64,000 nucleotides of DNA, taken from contig KB904821.1 in NCBI GenBank assembly GCA_000380225.1, forward strand, positions 4,309,987-4,373,986, read 5' to 3'. This document shows positions 41,501 to 52,927 of the stretch, in pieces. Position numbers and translations under genes: made by a program. The DNA is from a filamentous cyanobacterium ESFC-1 (GTDB taxonomy: Bacteria; Cyanobacteriota; Cyanobacteriia; Cyanobacteriales; Spirulinaceae). The notes below the pieces were generated by a model. It was not told the DNA's origin. It did no database searches and saw only the letters and a list, made by a program, of their open reading frames with translations. Positions within the stretch are counted from its first letter, which is position 1. Every line of letters starts with the position of its first letter.

Positions 41501-42502
41501 ATGCTGAATCGCGAAGCAGCCCCCCTTATCCGTGTCGGTGTACTAGGATTTGGTGGTCTCGGTCAAGCCGCCGCCCGCGTTCTCGCCCCCAAACAGGAAA
41601 TGAACTGGGTGGCCACCGCCGACCTCAAAGGTTATGCTTATAATCCCGAAGGCTTATCGGCAGATACTTGTATCGCCACCTACACCCAAAAAGGCTCGGT
41701 GGGCTATGTCGAACCCCACGGTACTCTCAGCCACAATAGCATTCGAGAACTCATTGCCCGCGCCCCGGTAGACGGCTATTTTCTCGCCCTACCCAACCTA
41801 CCTAATACATTTATGGCTGATATTGCCCGTCAGTTCATCCAATCGGGCTGGCAAGGGGTATTAGTCGATGCCCTCAAGCGCACTAGCGCCGTGGAGCAAT
41901 TACTCGCCTTACAAGACGATTTCCAAGCCGCCGGGATCACTTACCTCACCGGCTGCGGTGCAACCCCCGGATTACTCACGGCCGCCGCCGCGATCGCCGC
42001 TCAAAGCTACGCAGAAGTTCATACGGTTAAAATCACCTTCGGGGTGGGGATCGCCCGTTGGGAAGCTTATCGCGCCACGATCCGCGAAGATATCGCCCAC
42101 CTCCCCGGCTATGATGTGGAGACAGCTCGGGCCATGAGCGATGCTGAAGTCGAGGCCCTCCTCGATCGCACCAACGGCATTCTTACCCTCGAAAACATGG
42201 AACACGCCGATGACATTATGCTCGAACTCGCCGGGATATGCGATCGCGCCAACGTCAGTGTCGGCGGTGTCGTTGATACCCGCAACCCCCAAAAACCCCT
42301 CAGCACCAACGTCCAAGTCACCGGACGCACCTTTGAAGGCAAAACCTCAACCCATACCTTTACCCTCGGCGACGAAACCAGCATGGCCGCCAATGTTTGC
42401 GGCCCCGCCTTTGGCTATCTCAAAGCCGGAACCGCCCTCCATCAACGGGGCCTCTACGGCCTACTCACCGCCGCCGAAGTCATGCCCCAATTTGCCCGCT
42501 AA
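41501..42502 (+). CDS. Saccharopine dehydrogenase-like oxidoreductase
   Basis: A 333-residue NAD(P)-binding protein. The Rossmann motif is [17 protein letters not shown], and a second segment ATGxTPG-like region reads [19 protein letters not shown]. Cyanobacterial members of this group are annotated as saccharopine dehydrogenase-like, but a lysine-pathway role is not supported by the neighbours. The C-terminal domain ([20 protein letters not shown]) is well formed. Substrate unknown. It converges on the hypothetical gene at 42523, with 20 bp between. Confidence 0.8.
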   Translation: MLNREAAPLIRVGVLGFGGLGQAAARVLAPKQEMNWVATADLKGYAYNPEGLSADTCIATYTQKGSVGYVEPHGTLSHNSIRELIARAPVDGYFLALPNLPNTFMADIARQFIQSGWQGVLVDALKRTSAVEQLLALQDDFQAAGITYLTGCGATPGLLTAAAAIAAQSYAEVHTVKITFGVGIARWEAYRATIREDIAHLPGYDVETARAMSDAEVEALLDRTNGILTLENMEHADDIMLELAGICDRANVSVGGVVDTRNPQKPLSTNVQVTGRTFEGKTSTHTFTLGDETSMAANVCGPAFGYLKAGTALHQRGLYGLLTAAEVMPQFAR

Positions 42503-42522
42503 ATTCGTGAAGGAAAGGGGAT

Positions 42523-43137
42523 TTAGCTCCAATCCCCTAACTCACCCAACTCCAAGCCATCGGTGGCCGACACAACTTCCGTTGTATCTTCTTCCTCACT
42601 CAGAGCTTGAGGTGCATGAATCACAAAAGGCAAACTCGCCCCGGCTAAACCCCGTTGAATGCGCTCGCGGGTTTCAGAAAACACCACAAACAAAGGATAA
42701 GCTCGTTCTGAACCTTCACTGAGGATATGTTGGTGGCGTAGCGGCATCAACCACTCATAATCGCCATCCAACATCACCTGGGTACGTCGCCAGCGCATTA
42801 GTAAATCCGAAAAATCTTCATGGGGGCGGTGGATATAAACCAAAATCTCCACCCCCATCTTGATTTTCCATTCGGGGTCACACATCACAATGGCGAGATC
42901 GCAGGGCAAACAAGTAGTAGAGTTGGCTCGATACGGATGAATCTCTGAACCCGTAACAGCTTTTTCTTGCCGCAGACGCACCACGGGTAAAGGCAACGTA
43001 ATCACGCTTTCATAAGGGCGGCGCATACTCGGAATCATTTCCAAGTAAGGCCGATACTTTCTTAACAGCCCAATGGCTGCATCTCGATTGCTATATTCAG
43101 ATAGAAGTGCTTCGTAATGAGATTGCTCAATCGGCAT
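42523..43137 (-). CDS. Conserved hypothetical protein next to pilC
   Basis: A 204-residue soluble protein with no recognised domain. Visible are a helical N-terminus (YEALLSEYSNRDAAIGLLRK), a CLPCDLAIVMC segment with three cysteines and an acidic C-terminus (LSEEEDTTEVV, ELGELGDWS). It lies 15 bp after pilC on the same strand, so it is probably co-transcribed with the pilus genes. A pilus-related role is inference from position only. Confidence 0.7.
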   Translation of the reverse strand: MPIEQSHYEALLSEYSNRDAAIGLLRKYRPYLEMIPSMRRPYESVITLPLPVVRLRQEKAVTGSEIHPYRANSTTCLPCDLAIVMCDPEWKIKMGVEILVYIHRPHEDFSDLLMRWRRTQVMLDGDYEWLMPLRHQHILSEGSERAYPLFVVFSETRERIQRGLAGASLPFVIHAPQALSEEEDTTEVVSATDGLELGELGDWS

Positions 43138-43152
43138 AGTTAACTTTTTCCA

Positions 43153-44367
43153 TTAGCCTAATTCGTCGAAAACGGCGAACATCGGCAAATACATTGACAG
43201 CAAAATCACCCCGACCATCGCCGCGACACCCACCATCATAATCGGCTCGATAATACTGGTCAGGGCTTTAACGGTTTGTTCGACTTCATCATCGTAAAAG
43301 TCCGCCACTTTGAGCATCATGGCATCGAGTTCCCCAGTTTCTTCCCCAATGCTCATCATTTGAATCGCCAAAGCCGGGAACACATCTCGTTCTTCGAGGG
43401 CAACGCTAATCATGCCCCCTTCTTGAATATCACCTTTGGCCGAGTCAACGGCATCGGCAATAATTTGATTCCCGGCAGTATCCCGCACAATATCCATACA
43501 ACTCAAAATTGGCACGCCAGAGCGGGTCAGCGTCCCGAAAATGCGGCAGAAACGAGCCACCGCCGTTTTGCGGTTCAAATCGCCAAGTAACGGCAGTTGT
43601 AGCATGAGTTTGTCGATTTGGCGACAACCTACCGGGGTTTTGTAATATTGCTTGAGGGCAACAACAGCAGCGATCGCGACGACAATCGGAATTAAAATTT
43701 TCCAACTCCGCATAATGCCGCTCAACCACAACATAAAAGAGGTTAAGGCCGGGAGTTCTGTGCCTAAATCTTGGAAAATGCCCGCGAAAATCGGAATCAA
43801 AAAGATCGTCATGGCAAAGAAAACAACCGTCGCCAAAAACCCCACCGCTACCGGATAAGTCATGGCTGATTTCACTTGGTTAGCCAGGCGCTGCATATTT
43901 TCTAGCAGCAAAGCCAAGCGGTCTAGCACTTGGTCGAGAACCCCCCCAACTTCCCCGGCATCAACCATACTGACATACAGTTTATCGAAGCAATCGGGGT
44001 GCTTACGCATGGAGTCGGTTAAGCTCACCCCTTGTTGTACGTCATCGCTAATCCGAATTAAGGCTCGTTTCAGTTTCGGATTGGGGCATTGATCGGAAAG
44101 CACCCCCAAACACCGTACAATGGCAACTCCGGCGTTGATCATCACCGAGAATTGCCGTGAAAACACCGCTTTATCTTTGACGGTAATGGCCGTCATGTTG
44201 GCGCTGATTTCGCTGAAATCGATATCAAAGGGGTCTTTTTTAACTTGGAGAATGGTGGGATAGCGATTGATTAAGACGCTACGGGCTTGGGCTTCGTCAA
44301 TGGCTTTGACTTTTTCTTTGGAGGTTTTTCCCGCCGCGTCTTTAACTTCAACAATAAAGGTAGGCAT
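43153..44367 (-). CDS. pilC: Type IV pilus platform protein PilC
   Basis: PilC is the inner-membrane platform on which PilB and PilT act. The 404-residue protein has two GspF/PilC repeats: the first around FSRQFSVMINAGVAIVRCLG, with VSMVDAGEVGGVLD; the second around FCRIFGTLTRSGVPILSCMD, with MMSIGEETGELD. Three membrane spans are seen (about 175-200, 222-240 and at the C-terminus VGVAAMVGVILLSMYLPMF). Typical length. Third in the order pilB-pilT-pilC on the minus strand. Confidence 0.97.
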   Translation of the reverse strand: MPTFIVEVKDAAGKTSKEKVKAIDEAQARSVLINRYPTILQVKKDPFDIDFSEISANMTAITVKDKAVFSRQFSVMINAGVAIVRCLGVLSDQCPNPKLKRALIRISDDVQQGVSLTDSMRKHPDCFDKLYVSMVDAGEVGGVLDQVLDRLALLLENMQRLANQVKSAMTYPVAVGFLATVVFFAMTIFLIPIFAGIFQDLGTELPALTSFMLWLSGIMRSWKILIPIVVAIAAVVALKQYYKTPVGCRQIDKLMLQLPLLGDLNRKTAVARFCRIFGTLTRSGVPILSCMDIVRDTAGNQIIADAVDSAKGDIQEGGMISVALEERDVFPALAIQMMSIGEETGELDAMMLKVADFYDDEVEQTVKALTSIIEPIMMVGVAAMVGVILLSMYLPMFAVFDELG

Positions 44368-44469
44368 AACTCATACTCAACATGAATGGGAAGATTAAAG
44401 GGGTTAGTTTCCCGCTTTAGGAGTTTCTAACCCAATTTCATCAACGACTTGATTCTCAATCTGGGAGGC

Positions 44470-45570
<1,101 letters not shown>

Positions 45571-45735
45571 GATCAAGTCTCCTTAAATGAATGTAAATGG
45601 CCGTGAACAAAGCGCTGAACTCGCTAACACGGTTCTGAAGTGCTTTTGTCTGGTTTATAAAGATGAACTCTTGTTTTCAGGTTTCCCAATCCCGAAGTCA
45701 GAGCGATCGCCCTGACCGGAGAAACTCAATTAATT

Positions 45736-47748
45736 TTAGAAGCGCGGTGTTAAGCAATATAAACATTCGCTCCATTCTTGATGCAGTTGAGCGTTACAAG
45801 TGCGACAGGTTAAGACGCTCTTGCGCTTGGCTTTCATTTCCGCTTCTAAACCGGAGTCGGTAAAGGTCACCCGTTCGACTTCTTCGAGGGTGGTGTAACC
45901 TTGTTTGACCAGCATCAAGCTATAAGCCAAAAGGGTTTTCATGCCTTCGTCTACGGCGGCTTCTTTGATGCGATCGGTCGAGGCCCCTTCGTTGATCAGG
46001 GCTTGTAAGCGTTCGCTGTTCTGCATAACTTCATACACCCCCACCCGGCCTTTGTAGCCCACGCCGTTACATTTCGGACAGAGGGTTCCGGCAGAGCGTT
46101 CGGCTTCGCGGTGTTCGGGGGCGATGGTATTGGCTTTGTAGAAGCTGAGGTCTGAGTCTTCCTCTGTTCCTAAACCAAAGCGATTGAGTTCGTCTTCGTC
46201 GGGGGTGTAAGCGATACGGCATTCGTCGCAAACTTTCCGCATCAGACGTTGTGCTAATACGCCAATTAGCGCCCCGGAGATCATGAACGGATCGACTCCC
46301 ATTTCATCGAGACGGGCGATCGCGCCTGCCGCGTCGTTGGTATGAAGGGTGGTCAAGACCAAGTGACCCGTCAGGGCGGCTTCAATGGCAGTTTTAGCGG
46401 TTTCTTTGTCTCGGGTTTCCCCCACCAAAATCACGTCCGGGTCTTGCCGCAAGAAGGAGCGCAAAATCGAGGCGAAGTCCATGCCTTTTTCCCGCAAGAC
46501 TTGGACTTGGGTAATGCCGGGTAGGGAGTATTCGATGGGGTCTTCGGCGGTACTGATGTTGATGCCGGGGTCGTTGCGTTCGGCCAACACCGAGTACAAA
46601 CTGGTGGATTTCCCCGAACCTGTCGGCCCCGTGACTAGGATTAAACCAAAGGGGCGACTGGCCATTTCGCGCACGATACTCAAAGACTCCTCATCGGAGA
46701 TGAGTTTGTCTAGCCCCAACTGAGTGGCGCTGTTGTCTAAGATCCGCAGTACGATTTTTTCCCCGTAACGACTGGGTAGGGTACTTACCCGGAAGTCAAT
46801 GTTACGGCCTTGGAAGCGCCGTCGAATTTTACCATCTTGGGGAATACGACGTTCGGCAATGTCTAATTCCGCCATGATTTTAAAACGAGCGGCCACTGCC
46901 CCGGCGATCTTTTTGGGGAGTTTCTCGAAGGCTTGTTGGAGTACCCCGTCTTTGCGGAAACGCACCCGCAGGAATTCTTCTTGAGGTTCAACGTGAATGT
47001 CAGAAATGCCTTCTTGCAAGGCCTTCATTAAAATTTTGTTGACCAGTTTGATGATCGGCGCACCCTGAGCATCGGCTTGAGCGGCCCCCAAGTCCATGTC
47101 GTTTTCTTCGGGGGCTTCTTCGAGGTCGCCGCCGAGGTCGTCCATGATGTCAGAAACATCAACGGCTTTGGCTCGTTCTGTTTCTTCGGTGCGCTTGAGT
47201 TGTTCGTCGAGATATTGATCGAGGAGTTTTTGATAGTCTTCGTGGGCAATGACCATGCGCTGTAAGCCAATGCCTTGAGGCCGTAAGATGCGTTTGAGGT
47301 CGTCTTGGGCATCGAGGTTGTCCGGATCGACCATCGCCACTAAGACCGAAGGCGGTTCTGTGTCTTTGCGACACAGGGGCGCGAGTTTGTAACGGCGACA
47401 GATATCAATGGGGATGAGGTTGTCGATCAGGTCTCCCATCTGATTTTGGGTGATGGGATTAACTTCGGGATCGAGGGATTCTACGCCGTAAAGGATTTTA
47501 AGTTCAAAGAGTTGTTGCTTTTTGTATTGGCGCAGTAGTTCCGGTGAGAGTTGGCGGCCCGTCATGTCTTCTAAGACAGAAGTCATGGGGCGGCCAGATT
47601 TTTGCGTTTCGATGAGCGCTTGCTTCATCTGTTCGGAATCGACGTAGCCCACTTGAATGAGTTTATTCCCAAAGGGCGGAAAATCATTGCGGAGGGCTAC
47701 AGCCTGCGATCGTTTCTGCGATCGTTTGCGAGAGGATGATTGTGTCAT
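45736..47748 (-). CDS. pilB: Type IV pilus assembly ATPase PilB
   Basis: PilB is the extension motor ATPase of type IV pili. The 670-residue protein has an N-terminal GspE-type domain, a central linker with acidic segments (DLGGDLEEAPEENDMD), Walker A GPTGSGKST, Asp box STAEDPIEY, Walker B LVGETRDKETA, His box TGHLVLTTLHTNDAAGAI and the zinc site CDECRIAY...CPKCNGVGYKGR. As in other cyanobacteria, there is an extra C-terminal four-cysteine segment (CRTCNAQ, CLYC). AAGGAG precedes the start. Confidence 0.97.
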   Translation of the reverse strand: MTQSSSRKRSQKRSQAVALRNDFPPFGNKLIQVGYVDSEQMKQALIETQKSGRPMTSVLEDMTGRQLSPELLRQYKKQQLFELKILYGVESLDPEVNPITQNQMGDLIDNLIPIDICRRYKLAPLCRKDTEPPSVLVAMVDPDNLDAQDDLKRILRPQGIGLQRMVIAHEDYQKLLDQYLDEQLKRTEETERAKAVDVSDIMDDLGGDLEEAPEENDMDLGAAQADAQGAPIIKLVNKILMKALQEGISDIHVEPQEEFLRVRFRKDGVLQQAFEKLPKKIAGAVAARFKIMAELDIAERRIPQDGKIRRRFQGRNIDFRVSTLPSRYGEKIVLRILDNSATQLGLDKLISDEESLSIVREMASRPFGLILVTGPTGSGKSTSLYSVLAERNDPGINISTAEDPIEYSLPGITQVQVLREKGMDFASILRSFLRQDPDVILVGETRDKETAKTAIEAALTGHLVLTTLHTNDAAGAIARLDEMGVDPFMISGALIGVLAQRLMRKVCDECRIAYTPDEDELNRFGLGTEEDSDLSFYKANTIAPEHREAERSAGTLCPKCNGVGYKGRVGVYEVMQNSERLQALINEGASTDRIKEAAVDEGMKTLLAYSLMLVKQGYTTLEEVERVTFTDSGLEAEMKAKRKSVLTCRTCNAQLHQEWSECLYCLTPRF

Positions 47749-48148
47749 AGTCCGTTAAATATATCTCCTTCCCCCAATTTATGATTACGACTTGGTTTCG
47801 CTTACAGTCGTAACTTTTGTTGGTCTTCATTACTTTGATAATAACCGCTAAACCCAGAACCTATTGGTAACTGTCCTCTGGATATGGGCAGAAATTTTGC
47901 CCCGATCGTGTTAAATTTAATTAAGATTTAACCGTGATGTACCCAACCACCGCAGGTTGAAACTTACGGCCTGGGTATTTTTCTGCGTCCTTCGGGGCGT
48001 AACGATATAATTTGAAAAATGCCCGATTCAGAGCGTTTCTGATTGCAACAGAAAAGTCAATGCCATTCATAATGGGGATTGGTAAAGAAACGTTCAAGGT
48101 GCTAGACCGATCGGCAAGCGCCATTTCTTAGTGTTTAAGAGCAGCACC
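47749..48148. promoter_or_regulatory. Divergent gap between pilB and grpE
   Basis: 400 bp. No CIRCE element (TTAGCACTC-N9-GAGTGCTAA) is visible. A 67-codon minus-strand frame at 47921-48124 has no recognisable product or ribosome binding site and is not called. It probably contains promoters for both operons. Confidence 0.4.
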
Positions 48149-48889
48149 ATGATTGACGAGCAAAATCAACCAGACCCGACGTTAGAGCAACAAGATGAAA
48201 CTCCAGAAGAAGCCACAATTGCCGTAGAAGGTGAAGGGCCTGAGATGGCCGAGGCTGGCGATCGCGACCTCGAAGCCCCCAACAATCCTGTTGAGGAGGC
48301 TCAAGGGGCCGGGGCCGCGAACAACGATATGGTTTCCATTGTGGAAGCCTTACAAAGCGAGCGGGAAAGTCTCAAGCAACAACTGGGGGAGCGCGATCGC
48401 CAAATTGAGTTGTACAAAAATCAGTATGCGCGGATTGCCGCAGATTTTGATAACTTCCGCAAGCGCACTCAAAATGAAAAAGAAGACCTCGAACACCGGG
48501 TTAAGCAAGATACGATTTTAAAATTGCTAACGGTGGTAGACGATTTTGAGCGGGCCCGGTCTCAAATCAAACCCGCTAATGATGGCGAAAAAGCCATTCA
48601 TAAAAGTTATCAAGGGGTTTACAAAAACTTAGTCGAAGGGCTGAAGCGATTAGGGGTCTCAGCCATGCGGCCCGAAGGTCAGCCGTTTGACCCCAACTAC
48701 CACGAAGCCATGCTGCGCGAAGCGACGAATGAGTATCCCGAAGATGCGGTGATCGAGCAATTAGTACGGGGCTATATGCTCGGCGATCGCGTTTTGCGTC
48801 ATGCCATGGTGAAAGTTGCTGCCCCCCAAGACCCCGTGGTAACCTCAGAAGAGGAAACCTCCGAAACAGAAAGTGACTCAGAAACTTGA
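48149..48889 (+). CDS. grpE: Nucleotide exchange factor GrpE
   Basis: GrpE releases ADP from DnaK. The 246-residue protein has an acidic N-terminal extension (about 1-60), the long dimerisation helix (about 75-130, [20 protein letters not shown]... [13 protein letters not shown]), and the beta domain with [13 protein letters not shown] and [17 protein letters not shown]. The ATG at 48149 (MIDEQNQPD) is preferred to an upstream in-frame GTG at 48131. First gene of the cluster grpE-dnaK-dnaJ-tusA-rsgA. Confidence 0.95.
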   Translation: MIDEQNQPDPTLEQQDETPEEATIAVEGEGPEMAEAGDRDLEAPNNPVEEAQGAGAANNDMVSIVEALQSERESLKQQLGERDRQIELYKNQYARIAADFDNFRKRTQNEKEDLEHRVKQDTILKLLTVVDDFERARSQIKPANDGEKAIHKSYQGVYKNLVEGLKRLGVSAMRPEGQPFDPNYHEAMLREATNEYPEDAVIEQLVRGYMLGDRVLRHAMVKVAAPQDPVVTSEEETSETESDSET

Positions 48890-49116
48890 AAACAAAGCGA
48901 CCTGAACTTTTTGTTTCAGTGGCCAGGGGCGGCATCTGACCTATTGAACCCAAGCGGCTTGACCCTCATGCGTGAGGATCGCGATCGCCATTCATTCTGG
49001 CTCAAAATTTAACTGAATTTTAGGGTCATTCCACAGCAAACAAGCGGCTTAAGCCAGTCCCTACGCCTAAACCAATTTGAAATCAGCCTTTTGCAAACCA
49101 TTATTACCGAAGCGTC

Positions 49117-51111
49117 ATGGGAAAAGTCATCGGTATCGACCTGGGGACAACAAATAGTTGCGTTGCTGTCTTAGAAGGCGGTAAACCCATTGTTATCCAA
49201 AGCAGCGAAGGTGGACGAACCACACCGAGTATGGTGGGGTTTGGTAAAGCCAACGAACGATTAGTCGGTCAACTGGCCAAGCGTCAAGCCGTAACCAACG
49301 CCGAAAACACCGTTTACAGCATCAAGCGCTTTATTGGTCGTCGCTGGGATGACACAGGTGAAGAGCGATCGCGAGTGCCGTACAACTGCGTCAAAGGACG
49401 GGATGATACGGTCGATGTCCAAATTCGCGACAAAGCCTACACCCCTCAAGAAATCTCGGCCATGATCTTACAAAAGCTCAAAACCGATGCCGAGAAATTT
49501 TTAGGAGACGCAGTAGCCCAAGCCGTGATTACCGTTCCGGCTTACTTTACCGACGCTCAACGCCAAGCCACCAAAGACGCAGGCACAATCGCGGGTTTAG
49601 AAGTCTTGCGGATTATCAACGAACCCACCGCCGCTTCCCTCGCTTATGGCTTAGACAAGCAAGACCAAGACCAGCACGTTTTAGTGTTTGACTTGGGAGG
49701 CGGTACCTTTGACGTTTCAATTTTGCAACTGGGAGACGGGGTATTTGAAGTTAAAGCCACCTCCGGTAATAACCACCTCGGCGGTGATGACTTTGATAAT
49801 GTCATCGTGCAATGGATGATTGCCAACTTCCAAGAACAAGAAGGCATCAACCTCGGCCAAGACAAAATGGCGTTGCAACGCTTGCGCGAAGCCGCCGAAA
49901 AAGCCAAAGTTGAGCTTTCGAGCATGGGTAATACCTCCATTAACCTCCCTTTCATTACTGCCGACGAAACCGGGCCCAAACACCTCGAAACCGAACTCAC
50001 CCGATCCAAGTTTGAAGAACTGGCCAGTGACCTGATCGAAGGTACAATTCTGCCCGTTCAACAATCCCTCAAAGATGCAGAACTCAATACTAGCGAAATT
50101 GACCGCATTCTCTTTGTCGGTGGTTCGACGCGCATCCCGGCGGTGGGAAATGCCATCAAAAAATACTTTGACAACAAAGAACCCGACCGCTCGGTTAACC
50201 CGGACGAAGCCGTGGCTTTAGGAGCCGCCATTCAAGGGGGCGTACTCGGCGGCGAAGTCGAAGACCTGTTGCTGCTCGATGTGACCCCACTTTCGTTGGG
50301 AATTGAAACTCTAGGGGAAGTGTTCACCAAAATTATCGAGCGCAACACCACCATTCCCACCAGCAAATCTCAAGTCTTTTCGACTGCCATTGACGGCCAA
50401 ACCTCAGTCGAAATCCATGTTTTGCAAGGGGAACGGGCCATGGCTAAAGACAACAAAAGCTTAGGGAAATTCCTGCTCACTGGGATTCCCCCGGCTCCTC
50501 GCGGTGTGCCGCAAATCGAAGTCAGCTTTGAAATCGATGTCAACGGCATTCTCAAAGTTGCCGCCCAAGACAAAGGAACCGGCAAAGAGCAAAGCATTCG
50601 CATTACCAACACCGGAGGATTAAACTCCAACGAAGTCGAGCGGATGCGCCAAGAAGCCGAACAGTACGCCGAACAAGACCGTCGTCGCATCGAGTTAGTC
50701 GAAGTCAAAAACCAAGCCGACAGCATTACCTACACCTACGAATCGACCCTCAAAGACAACGGCGAACTGATCCGCGAAGACTTGAAAACCAACGCCGAAG
50801 CGCGACATCAAGAACTCTTGGCTGCCCTCGAAAACAACGAAATGAGTTTAGAGGAAATCAAAGCCAAACTCGAAACCTTCAAACAAGCCGTCCTCGCCGT
50901 GGGTTCCGATCTTTACAATCGAGCCAACCAAGGGGTAGACGAAGAATTTGAAACGGTCGAAGAACAAATCGTGTTTGAAAATACTTCAGACGCAGACCCC
51001 GAAGAAGCTGCCACCGCCATTAGCGACGATGACAGCGAAGATGAATTTAGCTTTACCTTTGATGAAGACGAAGACGAAACCGTAGCCGCAGATTACGAAC
51101 CTGTGGATTAA
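49117..51111 (+). CDS. dnaK: Chaperone DnaK (Hsp70)
   Basis: A 664-residue Hsp70. The ATPase domain starts [19 protein letters not shown] and contains [15 protein letters not shown] and [10 protein letters not shown]. The linker [15 protein letters not shown] leads to the substrate-binding domain (about 395-610). The acidic tail is rich in D and E ([18 protein letters not shown]) and does not end in the EEVD type. Cyanobacteria carry several DnaK paralogues. The neighbours grpE and dnaJ mark this as the main stress-type form (DnaK2-like), an inference. Confidence 0.97.
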   Translation: MGKVIGIDLGTTNSCVAVLEGGKPIVIQSSEGGRTTPSMVGFGKANERLVGQLAKRQAVTNAENTVYSIKRFIGRRWDDTGEERSRVPYNCVKGRDDTVDVQIRDKAYTPQEISAMILQKLKTDAEKFLGDAVAQAVITVPAYFTDAQRQATKDAGTIAGLEVLRIINEPTAASLAYGLDKQDQDQHVLVFDLGGGTFDVSILQLGDGVFEVKATSGNNHLGGDDFDNVIVQWMIANFQEQEGINLGQDKMALQRLREAAEKAKVELSSMGNTSINLPFITADETGPKHLETELTRSKFEELASDLIEGTILPVQQSLKDAELNTSEIDRILFVGGSTRIPAVGNAIKKYFDNKEPDRSVNPDEAVALGAAIQGGVLGGEVEDLLLLDVTPLSLGIETLGEVFTKIIERNTTIPTSKSQVFSTAIDGQTSVEIHVLQGERAMAKDNKSLGKFLLTGIPPAPRGVPQIEVSFEIDVNGILKVAAQDKGTGKEQSIRITNTGGLNSNEVERMRQEAEQYAEQDRRRIELVEVKNQADSITYTYESTLKDNGELIREDLKTNAEARHQELLAALENNEMSLEEIKAKLETFKQAVLAVGSDLYNRANQGVDEEFETVEEQIVFENTSDADPEEAATAISDDDSEDEFSFTFDEDEDETVAADYEPVD

Positions 51112-51174
51112 CGAATTCGTGTTTTTAAACTTGTCCAACTTACCCTGTATTCACACCGTAGATTAAGCGAAAAT

Positions 51175-52305
51175 ATGGCAGGCGACTACTACGAAACTTT
51201 AGGTGTCTCTCGCGACGCGACCCCCGATGAAATTAAACGCGCATACCGTCGCCTCGCCCGGAAGTATCACCCAGATGTCAACAAAGAACCCGGAGCCGAG
51301 GATCTTTTTAAAGAAGTTAATCGGGCGAACGAAGTCTTATCCAATCCCGAAACCCGCGCTCGTTACGACCGCTTTGGCGAACAGGGGGTGAGTGGAGCCG
51401 GAGCCGGAGCGCCAGACTTTGGCGATATGGGCGGCTTTGCCGATATCTTTGAAACGATTTTCAGTGGCTTTGGCGGCGGGATGGGAACTGGAGCCAGTCC
51501 CCGTCAACGTTCCGGGCCGGTACGGGGCGACGATTTGCGTCTTGACCTCAAACTGGGATTTCGCGAGGCAGTATTTGGGGGCGAAAAAGAAATTCGCATT
51601 CCCCACTTAGAAAATTGTCAAACCTGTAACGGGTCTGGCGCGAAACCGGGAACCGGCTCGAAAACTTGTCAAACCTGTAGTGGGACGGGTCAGATTCGCC
51701 GTTCGACTCGTACTCCCTTTGGCAGTTTTGCCCAAGTGTCGGTTTGTCCGACTTGTAACGGCGACGGTCAGGTGATTGAGGAAAAATGCGAATCCTGCGG
51801 CGGTGCAGGGCGCAAACAGGAAACCAAAAAGCTGAAAATTACGATTCCGGCTGGGGTGGATAATGGTACGCGCCTGCGGGTGGCTCGCGAAGGGGATGCG
51901 GGCTTGCGAGGGGGTACGTCTGGCGATTTATATGTGTACTTGTTTGTCGAAGAAGACAAGGAGTTTTACCGGGATGGGGTGAATATCTTATCGGAAATTT
52001 CGATTAGCTATTTACAAGCCATTCTCGGCTGTCGTTTGGAAGTAAACACGGTAGACGGCCCGGTAGAAACGACAATTCCGGCGGGAACGCAACCGAATAC
52101 GGAGTTGAAGTTGGAAGGCCACGGGGTTCCGCGTTTGGGGAATGCGGTGAGTCGCGGCGATCACTTGTTAACCGTCCAGGTTGAGATTCCGACGCGCATT
52201 AATGCCGAGGAGCGAGAATTGCTAGAACAGTTGGCGAAAATTAAGGGTAAAAGTATCGGTAAGGGGGGTATTGAAGGATTTTTAGGGAAAATGTTTGGCG
52301 GGTAA
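51175..52305 (+). CDS. dnaJ: Chaperone DnaJ (type I Hsp40)
   Basis: A 376-residue type I J protein: J domain (1-70, with HPD in [11 protein letters not shown]), glycine-rich segment (about 75-115), zinc domain with four CxxCxGxG-type motifs ([32 protein letters not shown]) and C-terminal substrate domains. It stimulates DnaK and holds unfolded proteins. It follows dnaK by 63 bp. A shortened copy of repeat R1 begins right at its stop codon. Confidence 0.97.
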   Translation: MAGDYYETLGVSRDATPDEIKRAYRRLARKYHPDVNKEPGAEDLFKEVNRANEVLSNPETRARYDRFGEQGVSGAGAGAPDFGDMGGFADIFETIFSGFGGGMGTGASPRQRSGPVRGDDLRLDLKLGFREAVFGGEKEIRIPHLENCQTCNGSGAKPGTGSKTCQTCSGTGQIRRSTRTPFGSFAQVSVCPTCNGDGQVIEEKCESCGGAGRKQETKKLKITIPAGVDNGTRLRVAREGDAGLRGGTSGDLYVYLFVEEDKEFYRDGVNILSEISISYLQAILGCRLEVNTVDGPVETTIPAGTQPNTELKLEGHGVPRLGNAVSRGDHLLTVQVEIPTRINAEERELLEQLAKIKGKSIGKGGIEGFLGKMFGG

Positions 52306-52651
52306 TTTTCAGTTATCAGCTTCTAAGGGGCAGTCGGCAATCGGCAGTCGGCAGTCGGGGGGGGAGTGGGGATGCAAGCCCCTCCCAAGGGATCAAAAAC
52401 TTGGGCCTAGCTTTCATGTAGGGTGGGTTAGGCGGCTGAAACTTAGGCTATGACGGCAATCTAGCTATACGCCGTAATCCACCGTTTAAAGTGTGTCACG
52501 GCACTACACTATGACAGTAATTTAGAAATCTGTTGTAACCCACCGCTTAAGATATGTCGCAATATTTCGGTGCGTTACGCTTTGCTAACGACACCCTACC
52601 TAATTCATATTTTTAGATGCGTTGCGGCAATAGAGTAGCAAACGGCGAATA
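52306..52651. repeat. Repeat R1 copy D and GTAGGGTGGGTTAGG-type inverted repeat
   Basis: From 52308: TTCAGTTATCAGCTTCTAAG, GGGCAGTCGGCAATCGGCAG, a G-run, then TTGGGCCTAGC (short R1). From 52420 to 52605: GTAGGGTGGGTTAGGCGG at the left and GGTGCGTTACGC...CACCCTAC at the right form imperfect inverted ends around about 190 bp, with internal repeated TAACCCACCG/TAATCCACCG pieces. It separates dnaJ from tusA. No gene. Confidence 0.65.
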
Positions 52652-52927
52652 ATGAGTAATGACAAAGTATTAGAAAATAATCAAGAACCCGCAACACCGG
52701 ATGTTCAGTTGGATTTGCGGGGTACGCCTTGTCCGATTAATTTTGTGCGGACGAAGTTGCGGTTAGAGCAGATGCAGCCTGGGGAGTTGTTGGAGGTGTG
52801 GCTTGACCCTGGAGAACCGATTGAGCAAGTCCCGGATAGTTTGACGATGGAAGGCTATGGGCTGGAGTCGCTAGAAGACCGGGATGGTTTTTTTGCGTTA
52901 CAGGTTCGCCGTCCTCAAGCTTCGTGA
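52652..52927 (+). CDS. TusA-family sulfur carrier protein
   Basis: A 91-residue protein of the TusA/SirA/YedF family. The catalytic cysteine lies in RGTPCPINFVRTKLRLEQM, the CPxx motif at the start of helix 1, followed by GELLEVWLDPGEPIEQVP. TusA relays persulfide sulfur, for example to tRNA thiolation or to molybdenum cofactor enzymes. The usual CPxP is CPIN here, so the second proline is missing. Its stop overlaps the GTG start of rsgA, so the two are coupled. Confidence 0.85.
   Translation: MSNDKVLENNQEPATPDVQLDLRGTPCPINFVRTKLRLEQMQPGELLEVWLDPGEPIEQVPDSLTMEGYGLESLEDRDGFFALQVRRPQAS

Noticed and set aside
47921-48124. 67-codon minus-strand frame upstream of grpE
   Set aside because: No recognised domain or ribosome binding site; it lies in the divergent pilB/grpE promoter region.
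47749-48148. CIRCE heat-shock operator before grpE
   Set aside because: No TTAGCACTC/GAGTGCTAA pair was found in the gap.
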